64,000 bases of DNA from Luzula sylvatica (Eukaryota > Streptophyta > Magnoliopsida > Poales > Juncaceae). Positions within the stretch are counted from its first letter, which is position 1. Every line of letters starts with the position of its first letter. Positions 55,526 through 64,000 of this stretch are shown here, one piece after another. The translations under genes and the position numbers were made by a program. Under the pieces are notes generated by a model, which was not told where the DNA came from, ran no database searches, and worked only from the letters and a program-made list of their open reading frames with translations. The DNA lies in assembly GCA_946800325.1 (NCBI GenBank), contig OX326960.1, forward strand, positions 37,539,629 through 37,603,628, in the 5' to 3' direction.

Positions 55526-56824
55526 TATTTTACAACATAACTTTTCACCAAATTTTACAAACATTAAGAAAGTTTGTTTTTCGATGCATAACAATCTTTT
55601 AACGCTCTGAGGAGTCCAAATAACTTGTTTTTGCGATGGTTTGAATCGAATCTTTTACTACGTAACTTTTCACCTAATTGTACAAACACTAAGAAAGTTT
55701 TTCTTTTCGATTCATAGCAATCTTTTTCCGCTTTGAGGAGTTCAAATAACGTGTTTCTAGATCATTTGTATCGTATCGTTTGCTACATAACTTTTCACCA
55801 AATTTTACAAACACTAAGAAAGTTTGTTTTTCGATTCATAACAATCTTTTAACGTAGTGAGGAGTCCAAATAACGTGTTTTTGAGATGGTTTGGATCGAA
55901 TCTTTTACTATGTAACTTTTCACCAAATTGTACAAACTCTAAGAAAGTTTTCTTTTCGATTCATAGCAATATTTTTATGCTTGGAGCAGTTCAAATAACC
56001 AGTTTTTGGATCATTAGTATTGTATCTTTTACTACGTAACTTTTCACCAAATTTTACAAACACTAAGAAATATTGTTTTTCGATTCATTGCACTCTTTTA
56101 ACGTAGTGAGGAGCCCAAGTGATGTGTTTTTGAGATGGCTTGGATCGAATCTTTTACTACGTAATTTTTCACCAAATTGTACAAACACTAAGAAAGTTTT
56201 CTTTTCGATTCATAGCAATATTTTTACGCTTTGAGGAGTTCCAATAACGTGTTTTTAGATCATTTGTATCATATCTTTTACTACGTAACTTTTCACCAAA
56301 TTTTACAAAAACTAAGAAAGTTTGGTTTTCGATTCATGACAATCTTTTAACGCTCTGAGGATTCCAAATAACGTGTTTTTAGATCATTTGGATCGTATCT
56401 TTTACTACGTAACTTTTCACCAAATTTTACAAACGCCAAGAAAGTTTTCTTTTCGATTCAAAACAATCTTTTTACGATTTGAGGAGTTCAAATAACTTAT
56501 TTTTAGATCATTTCTATCGTATCTTTTGCAGCATAACTTTTCACCAAATTTTACAAACATTAATAAAGTTTGTTTTTCGATTCATAACAATTTTTTAACG
56601 CTAAGAGGAGTTTAAATGACGTGTTTTTGAGATGGTTTGGATCAAATCTTTTTATACATTACATTTCACCAAATTGTACAAACACTAAGAAAGTTTTATT
56701 TTCAATTCATAGCAATCTTTTTGCGCTTTGAGGAGTTCAAATAACGTGTTTTTAGATCATACGTATCGTATCTTTTACTTCGTAACTTTTCACCAAATTT
56801 TACAAACACTACGATATTTTGTTT
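55526..56824. repeat. Satellite array, right part
   Basis: Continuation of the 52074-53843 array with the same A/B monomers, about 10 units. It stops mid-monomer at TATTTTGTTT where the LTR of the next Copia element starts. Confidence 0.95.
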
Positions 56825-57662
56825 TGAAGGAAATACAGTTTTGGATCAACTAGAAGAAAGTACAAAATAAGGATGATCAAAGAATTGAATTCACAATGAG
56901 ATTGTGAGAATTCTTGAACCAGGAAAGGGTTCGTTCGAACAAACTACATAGTGTGTTCGAACGCACTATAGTTAGTTCTACTGAATAGTGATTCAGTTCG
57001 AACGAACTTATATAACATACTAACAGTGACTGGTTCGTTCGAACGAACCCAAAAGTGAGTTCGAACGAACTATGTTTCGAATTGTTTGTTTCAGTTTTTC
57101 CTGGTATATAATCTCAGATCTGGTGGAATAGAATTTGTAGGATTTTTCATCTTCTTCACTAAGTTAGCCATTAGAGAGAGAGAAAGAATTGGAGAAAGAG
57201 TTTCTTCAAGTTCTAGATTCAAGCAAGATTACGTGTAAGTATTCTAGGAGGATTTACACGTAACCGGAAGGCAACAACTCGAGGTGGATACGAGTAGAGA
57301 GATCTCAATTGATATCTTGGATTGTGATCCAAGGAGAGTAAGAACGAGCAAGGTCGGATCACAACCGGAAGAATTCCGGTTGTATACGACAAATCGGAGC
57401 TTCGAGCAAGGTGTCGAATCGCGCGGGCATGGGACGTGCGTGTCGCCGGAGTCGAAGCAAGGACAAGAGCAACTACGCTAGAATCAACCCTTCTCCGTGA
57501 TCAATTTCACGTGGTATGATTCTCTATGAATTAAGAGTTAATTTCATAGGATTAGTTGCATAATTAGATTCGTATCATTGAAACGACGACGTGGTCCTCG
57601 GGATCGGATCGGACCCCTTCAATCCGCTGCGCGGGGCTCGGTAGTGATGCCGATACCCAACA
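56825..57662 (+). repeat. 5' LTR of the Copia element
   Basis: Starts TGAAGGAAATACAG and ends CCCAACA, directly before the primer-binding site. U3 contains several GTTCGTTCGAACGAAC-type palindromes (56930-57070), then a TATATA box at about 57105. Compared with the 3' LTR it lacks 40 bp just before that box. Confidence 0.93.
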
Positions 57663-57663
57663 A

Positions 57664-57675
57664 TGGTATCAAAGC
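57664..57675 (+). other. Primer-binding site (initiator tRNA-Met type)
   Basis: TGGTATCAAAGC, one base after the LTR end, matches the usual plant Copia site TGGTATCAGAGC with one change. Confidence 0.88.
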
Positions 57676-59049
57676 GATCGTTGTCGATTCATTGATCGAA
57701 TCGAATACGAATAAGTGTTATTCATGTTCTTGCATAGAATTTAGCATTTTTATTAAATTTCGATATTAAAACAAGTTAAAATCTTACTAGAGATTAATCA
57801 TGAGATGATTAATAGCATCTAGAAGGGATCATGAAAGAGTTTCATGATCGATTGTTTACGAAACAATCAAAATCAGGGTTAAAATTCGTGAATTTAGTAC
57901 TTGGTTCGTTCGAACGAACTGTGAGTTGCGTTCGAACAAACATGGAAAAGTCGCGAATGGGTTGAAGTAAAAACTGATGAATTAATGGTTTGTTCGACGA
58001 AACTGGTTGTTCGTTCGAACGAATTCATGTAATCATTGGTGGGTTCGAACGAATATTTGATTCGTTCGAACGAACCCAATCCTGGTGAAATGAAGTTTAG
58101 TTAGTTCAAACGGAACTGTTGTTCGTTCGAACGAACCTAGTTCTATCATATTGAAGTTTTGGTTCGTTCGAACCTAGTGAACCATTCGTTCGAACGGACT
58201 AATGTAGTCCATTCGAACGAACCATTAGTGTGTTCGAACAAATATTTGATTCGTTCGAACGAACCCAATTCTGGAAATTTTGGAAATTTTAGAAGAGAAC
58301 AAAACTTAAGTTAGTTCGAACGAAACTTGCTGTTCGTTCGAACGAACTATGTTAAAATTTTGCTGGTTTAGTATTTAGAATACAAATTCGAAATTTGTTT
58401 AAATCATGCTCATAAATTCACATATATCATCATAATAACTTGTACAAATCAGTATAAGATGATTATATTGACATTAAAATCCCTGCATAATATTTAAGTC
58501 ATGAAATGCCTTCCATGTTCACATCCTCCAAGATTGGTCTTACACTTTGCACAGTTTCAGGCCAAAGTCGGGCGTGTAATGTTGTATGTATCAATGTGAG
58601 AGGCAAGCGTTAGTCGAGGACAAATGCGGGTTCAGGCCAAAGTCGGGCGCATTTGTAGTTCAATTGAACGATATGTGAGCACGGTTGTGACTTAACCGTC
58701 CAAGCCAATCCGATTGGGGTTCAGGGCATAGTTAGGATGCACAAACGGAATTCGGATCATATATGATATGGTTTGATACCAAAATCCTATAAAGGGTCAA
58801 GAGTCGCATTGGATGCGATTGGATTTATCCTACCTAAATAATGAGATCCCATTTGTCGGCCAAAGTCACTTGTGGGAGGATCATGAAATATGAGTCTTGA
58901 AGTGTTATTGGATTTAGAATCCCGAATCAATATTAGGGTTATTGATTTGATAAAAGTAACATATTTCATATCATCATATAATCATATAGCATAAGTTCGT
59001 ACATGTTAGTATCAATCTCATTATAAAGTATTTTTCCGTTGTAGAAATC
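57676..59049 (+). other. Copia untranslated leader with palindromes and short repeats
   Basis: 57900-58345 holds about ten GGTTCGTTCGAACGAAC-type palindromes, the same motif as in U3. 58550-58740 has repeated CAGGCCAAAGTCGGGCG phrases (58558 and 58633, with a weaker third copy at 58720). No long frame. The leader probably carries dimerisation or packaging signals, but none can be identified with certainty. Confidence 0.65.
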
Positions 59050-60372
59050 ATGACTTCAAGCAACACCAACTCCATGTCGATTAGATCGGTCTTGGAAAGG
59101 GAGAAGCTAGTCGGCAAGAACTATCTTGACTGGCACCGTAACCTAAGAATTGTTCTTAGGCAAGAGTGCAAGAGTCACGTGTTAGACACAAAGATGGTGA
59201 TTCCCGATGATAAGGCTTCGCCCGAAGAAAAGGCGGCATTTGACAAACTTAAGAAGGAGTCAAATGACGTGACGTGCCTCATGTTGGTATGTATGGACGC
59301 GAATTTGCAGAAGCAATTCGAGGATTCAGATGCGTATGAGATTAACGCGACGCTCAAGGAAATGTTCCAAGAGCAAGAACGGATTGAAAGGTTCAATACG
59401 TTGAAGGAGTTGGTTAACTGTAAGATGCCTAACGGATCTTCGGTTAGCACTCACGTGTTAAAGGTTCAATCGTTGATTGATCATCTCGAGAAATTGGGAG
59501 AAAAAGTGTCACCGATAACGCAACAAGATTTGATCTTGTGTGCATTGCCACCGATTTTCTCAACTTTCGTGATGAATTATCATATGCACTCGATGAACAA
59601 AATGATTCCTGAGCTCCATGGGTTGCTCAAGAACTTTGAGTCGGAGATGCTTAAGGCATCGGGGGAACCCAAAGCAAGAGTTGCTAGGGATGTCCTCATG
59701 ATTCAAGGAGGGATTCGTAAGAAACAAAAGTCAAAGGGCGGTGCGGGCAAGTTGTTGTCCAAACCTAAGACTAAAGGAAAGGAGAAATCCGAGGATGTCA
59801 ACTGCTTCCATTGCAAAAAGAGTGGGCATTGGAAGAAAAATTGCAAGATTTACCTCGAGGAGGTGAAGAAAAGCAAGGGGAAGGCTTTGGAAGCTGGAAA
59901 TGCAGGTATGACTATTATATATGTTAACGTTTCAATTTTGGACAATTGGGTATTAGATACCGGTTGTGGAACTCATATTTGTCGAAATATGCATGTTCTT
60001 CAAAATAGAAGGAAGTTAACACGAGGTGAAGTAGATCTTCGAGTTGGGAATGGAGCAAAAGTTGCTACGTTGGCCGTCGGAGATGTTTATCTTACTTTAC
60101 CGAGTGGATTTATTTTAGAACTTAATAATTGTTATTTTGTTCCAAGTTTGTGTAAGAACATCATTAGTGTGTCTAGACTTGCTAATGATGGTTATGAATT
60201 TATTATTAAGAATAATGAATTTTCTATTTGTAAGGATAATTTATTCTATGGAAATGTTCTATTAGAAAATGGTCTTTACGTTTTAGATATGAATTACAAA
60301 AATGATAAATCAATCTATAATATAAACACAAATCGGATTAAACCTAAAGTTGATAACAAGACTTACTTTTAG
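59050..60372 (+). pseudogene. Copia gag and protease, ending at a premature stop
   Basis: 440 residues. Gag of the UBN2 type at the N-terminus (KLVGKNYLDWHRNLRIVL), then a CCHC zinc knuckle CFHCKKSGHWKKNC at residues 252-265, then the aspartic protease motif WVLDTGCGTH with the catalytic Asp at residue 303. The frame stops with TAG at 60370, inside the short integrase-leader (GAG-pre-integrase) domain, and meets a TGA at 60379. The downstream frame is in the same register, so two point changes and no frameshift separate the two parts. Confidence 0.92.
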
Positions 60373-60474
60373 CATTGTTGACTTGGCCATATAAACGAGA
60401 AGCGCATCTCAAAACTCCATAAGGATGGACTTTTAGATTCATTTGGACAATGTGAATCTTGTTTACTTGGGAAG

Positions 60475-62148
60475 ATGACAAAAGCACCATTCTCCAAGGT
60501 TGGAGAAATGTTCAAGGAACTATTGGAACTTATACATTCTGATGTATGTGGTCCAATGAGTACCGAGGCAAGAGGAGGTTATAGATACTTCATAACATTT
60601 ACGGATGATTATAGTAGATATGGGTATATTTACTTAATGCGTAATAAGTCTGAATCTTTTGAAAAGTTCAAAGAATTTCAGAATGAGGTTCAAAATCAAC
60701 TTGGCAAGACAATCAAAACACTTCGATCAGATCGAGGAGGCGAGTATTTGAGCTATGAGTTTGAGGATCATCTCAAAGATTGTGGAATCGTTTCACAATT
60801 GACTCCACCTGGAACGCCTCAATGGAATGGTGTGTCCGAGAGGAGGAATCGGACCTTATTGAATATGGTTCGATCGATGATGAGTCAGACTAGTCTCCAA
60901 AAATCGTTTTGGGGATATGCCCTTGAGACAACGGCTTTTCTAATAAACCGCTTACCTTCTAAATCGGTTCAAAAGACACCATATGAGATATGGACCGGAC
61001 AACCTCCGGTGTTATCTTTTATCAGAATTTGGGGATGCGATGTTTACGTCCGAAAAATATTTTCAGATAAACTCGAACCCAAATCTGAAAAATGTTTATT
61101 TGTAGGATATCCTAAGGAAACTAAAGGATATTATTTCTACAATCCCGAGGAAAACAAGGTTTTCGTAGCTCGAAGAGGTACCTTCTTGGAGGAGGACTTT
61201 ATATCTCAACGAGCTATTGGGAGTAAAATAGATATCGAAGAAGTTCGAGATTCTGAAATAAACATTGAACCGATGGATGTTGACCCGAATCCGTCAATAG
61301 TTGAGGATGTCGAGCCAATAGCACAAGGTGCTCCTCGTAGATCTAGTAGGACCCGGCTAGAACCAGTACGATATGGGTTTTTCGTGACTGATGAAGGCAA
61401 CGTCGAACTCATAGATGATGAGCCGACAACCTACAAAGATGCTATGTTGAGCGAAGATTCCGACAAATGGCATGATGCCATGAAGTCCGAGATCCAATCC
61501 ATGTACGATAATCAAGTTTGGAACTTGATTGATCCACCGCCCTTGGTTAAACCCGTTGGGTGTAAATGGGTTTTCAAGAAGAAAACCGACATGGATGGGA
61601 AAGTGCATACTTACAAAGCAAGGCTAGTTGCGAAAGGTTTCAAGCAAATTCATGGTGTAGACTATGATGAAACGTTTTCACCGGTAGCAATGCTTAAGTC
61701 TATAAGGATTATCCTTGCCATCGCTGCATATTATGACTATGAGATATGGCAAATGGATGTTAAAACCGCTTTCCTTAACGGAAACTTATCGGAGGATGTG
61801 TACATGACACAACCCGAAGGTTTTATCGATCCAAATAATCCTAAGAAAGTGTGCAAGCTTAAAAGGTCCATTTATGGATTGAAACAAGCTTCTCGGAGTT
61901 GGAATATTCGTTTTGATGAAGTCATAAGTGAATATGATTTTATCAAGAACGAAGAAGAACCTTGTGTATATAAGAAGGTTAGTGGGAGCTGCGTAGTATT
62001 TCTTGTTCTTTATGTGGACGACATATTGATCATAGGAAACGACATTCCGATGTTATCAGATGTTAAGAAGTATTTGAATACTCATTTCGCTATGAAAGAT
62101 TTAGGACAGGCCGCCTATATTTTGGTTTGTAGTTATGTAAAACAATAG
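60475..62148 (+). pseudogene. Copia integrase and reverse transcriptase, RNase H missing
   Basis: 557 codons from the first ATG after the two stops. Integrase core: HSDVCGPM (D23), LRSDRGGEY (D86) and WNGVSERRN (E122), giving D-D with 35-residue spacing to E. Reverse transcriptase begins near residue 348 (VWNLIDPPP), includes KARLVAKGF and QMDVKTAFLNG, and has the catalytic YVDD at 513-516. After AMKDLGQAAYIL the sequence changes abruptly to a short unrelated tail and stop, where RNase H should follow, so several hundred bases are deleted. The catalytic residues seen are intact. Confidence 0.93.
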
Positions 62149-63260
62149 TTGTTATGATAAGTTATTTGTTGTAAACGATGTATCACCCAAGACTTATGCT
62201 ATATTAATGCAATTTCAAAATTTTTATAGTTTATTTGCATTTATCTCTTATATGAAAACTTGTGCGTGGTTGTGTAATTTGATTACACGAACCTTGATTT
62301 ATGACTTATGTGAGTGTCTACATGATATGTGATCATGTTAAGTAAAACCGTCACATTTCAAAAGTTATATTTCAAAAACTTCCCTTGTCACGATTAGGAT
62401 ACTTATGTGATAAGTATATCTATTATAAGATAATAGACTAACGTGTACACTAATATATTCGCCGAGGTGATGATTGTGTTTTACTAATCATAGGACAAAG
62501 AGTTTGTCGAATCGGGAATATAGATATGCATTAGGTTATGTATATTGTGACTTGACCAAAAGTACGATACCATGACATGGTTTAGTCATTGTAGATGGAA
62601 TCGTTACGAATGGGGTTTTAGTTCTTCACACTTGAGATGATCATGGATCATTTTTCGTGCGTAACATGATGCTTAGATATAATCTTCCACTATCTGTAAC
62701 AGGATGGTCATGGGATTATGATCGGGTATTATCCGAAACACGGAATTTGATGTGAATCATCAAGATAGAAATTGTTCCTTTCCAGAGAAAGAGATATCCC
62801 TTAGGCCTATCGATGAATTGATCAACGAAATCTCTGGCCAGCGTCAATGATATTAATTGTTAATATCGATTGTGTTTGTTGATTCAATTCGGTATCGAGA
62901 CAATAAGTTTAGTCAATCAAATTATAAGGATGACTATTGACATGCCTTTTGATTGACGGATATCGCGAACAAGAGAATTAAATACCACCGTTCAAGATAG
63001 GTATAAATGATCACAACCATTTTTCGTATTCAACTTGGGAAAACTATGATGGATTCTTTCCTAGATCCCTCTCATGAGCCCGTGAACTTAGCCATAAGTT
63101 TACTACCACTGCTTGATACGAACCTACGCGGTCACACATAGAGTTGTCTTATTTCGGGCTTGAATGTATAAAATCATTGTATATGTGATATACATAGATT
63201 TTCTCTAAACAAATGTATATATGATATACATTAGTACAATCTTTAGTTAGATCTGAAACT
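62149..63260 (+). other. Copia 3' non-coding region
   Basis: No open frame or RNase H motif in any frame; AT-rich with many short ATGATATAC-like phrases. It lies where the polyprotein end and 3' UTR would be. Confidence 0.7.
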
Positions 63261-63271
63261 GAGTGGGAGAC
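63261..63271 (+). other. Polypurine tract
   Basis: GAGTGGGAGAC directly before the 3' LTR, the usual plus-strand primer position. Confidence 0.75.
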
Positions 63272-64000
63272 TGAAGGAAATACAGTTTTGGATCAACTAG
63301 AAGAAAGTACAAAATAAGGATGATCAAAGAATTGAATTCACAATGAGATTGTGAGAATTCTTGAACCAGGAAAGGGTTCGTTCGAACGAACTACATAGTG
63401 TGTTCGAACACACTATAGTTAGTTCTACTGAATAGTGATTCAGTTCGAACGAACTAATATAACATACTAACAGTGACTGGTTCGTTCGAACGAACCCAAA
63501 AGTAAGTTCGAACGAACTATGTTCCGAATTGTTTGTTTCAGTTTTTCCTGAATTGATTGTCGTAATTAATGGCTTGATCTGAGATTAATGGTATATAATC
63601 TCAGATCTGGTTGAATAGAATTTGTAGGATTTTTCATCTTCTTCACTAAGTTAGCCATTAGAGAGAGAGAAAGAATTGTAGAAAGAGTTTCTTCAAGTTT
63701 TAGATTCAAGCAAGATTACGTGTAAGTATTCTAGGAGGATTTAAACGTAACCGGAAGGCAACAACTCGAGGTGGATACGAGTAGAGAGATCTCAATTGAT
63801 ATCTTGGATTGTGATCCAAGGAGAGCAAGAACGAGCAAGGTCGGATCACAACCGGAAGAATTCCGGTTGTATACGACAAATCGGAGCTTCGAGCAAGGTG
63901 TCGAATCGCGCAGGCGTGGGACGTGCGTGTCGCCGGAGTCAAAGCAAGGACAAGAGAAACTACGCTAGAATCAACCCTTCTCCGTGATCAATTACACGTG
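63272..64000 (+). repeat. 3' LTR of the Copia element (cut by window end)
   Basis: Starts TGAAGGAAATACAG like the 5' LTR and runs to the window edge; about 150 bases are expected to be missing. It has a 40-bp segment (about 63550-63589) absent from the 5' LTR. Confidence 0.93.

Larger units (their letters stand above)
56825..64000 (+). mobile_element. Copia LTR retrotransposon, non-autonomous, right end outside the window
   Basis: Order: 5' LTR (56825-57662), primer-binding site, ~1.4-kb leader, gag-protease frame, integrase-reverse transcriptase frame, ~1.1 kb non-coding DNA, polypurine tract, 3' LTR (63272 onward). Protease-integrase-RT order defines Copia. By hand I count about 14 substitutions in roughly 690 aligned LTR bases (about 2%) plus one 40-bp gap, so insertion was fairly recent. 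It interrupts the satellite; the expected 5-bp target duplication is TGTTT (56820-56824), whose partner lies beyond the window. Two nonsense codons and loss of RNase H mean it would need proteins from another element to move. Confidence 0.95.

Noticed and set aside
52074..56824. Regularly spaced repeats considered as a CRISPR-like array
   Set aside because: The whole 124-bp unit is repeated with no unique spacers, and the host is a plant; it is a satellite.
57284..57481. 65-aa frame, repeated at 63771-63968
   Set aside because: Present in both LTRs of the Copia element; a chance frame in U5.

Overview
The window is nuclear DNA of a flowering plant, probably a eudicot. Four intron-rich or plant-type genes are readable: CSTF77, SRP68, a VQ-motif protein and an exportin-7 homologue. 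They sit in very AT-rich intergenic DNA crowded with plant transposons: Copia LTR elements primed by initiator tRNA-Met, MULE, hAT and Helitron-like elements, a LINE and a tRNA-like SINE. No species can be named from the sequence alone, and I found no tRNA, rRNA or CRISPR locus.

Layout. 1-1528 is the 3' end of a Copia element. 1529-7790 is non-genic and holds MITEs, a SINE and a foldback. 7795-18170 holds two diverged copies of a short F-box gene (8512-8991 and 16264-16869) flanking the complete CSTF77 gene (10981-14744, 20 coding exons, 724 aa). A second duplicated block lies just 3' of CSTF77 and again just 3' of SRP68. SRP68 (21001-18208, minus strand, 11 coding exons, 591 aa) is convergent with CSTF77. 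22341-26216 is a MULE with 9-bp target duplications, carrying a truncated transposase-like gene and a convergent gene of unknown function. 27247-30030 holds a possible Helitron and a large foldback. 30647-31228 is an intronless VQ gene. 37373-42685 is exportin-7 (27 coding exons, 1056 aa).

43227-51803 is accessory DNA: a hAT MITE, two further inverted-repeat elements, tandem repeats, a duplicated exportin-7 fragment fused to a decayed LINE, and a poly(A) retroposon stub. 52074-56824 is a satellite of about 124-bp monomers arranged as about 248-bp dimers, interrupted by a solo LTR with a perfect 5-bp target duplication. From 56825 to the window edge lies a fairly young Copia element that has two nonsense codons and no RNase H domain.

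The host genes do unrelated housekeeping work: mRNA 3'-end formation (CSTF77), co-translational protein targeting (SRP68), nuclear transport (exportin-7), and probably stress or WRKY-linked regulation (VQ). The most unusual signals are: iterated short palindromes upstream of the TATA box in all three LTR families; an analogous iterated hairpin in the MULE ends; the unrecognised convergent MULE gene; and the dimeric satellite that has served as a target for LTR insertions. Exon borders were derived by hand from splice consensus, reading frame and family similarity. No database search was run.
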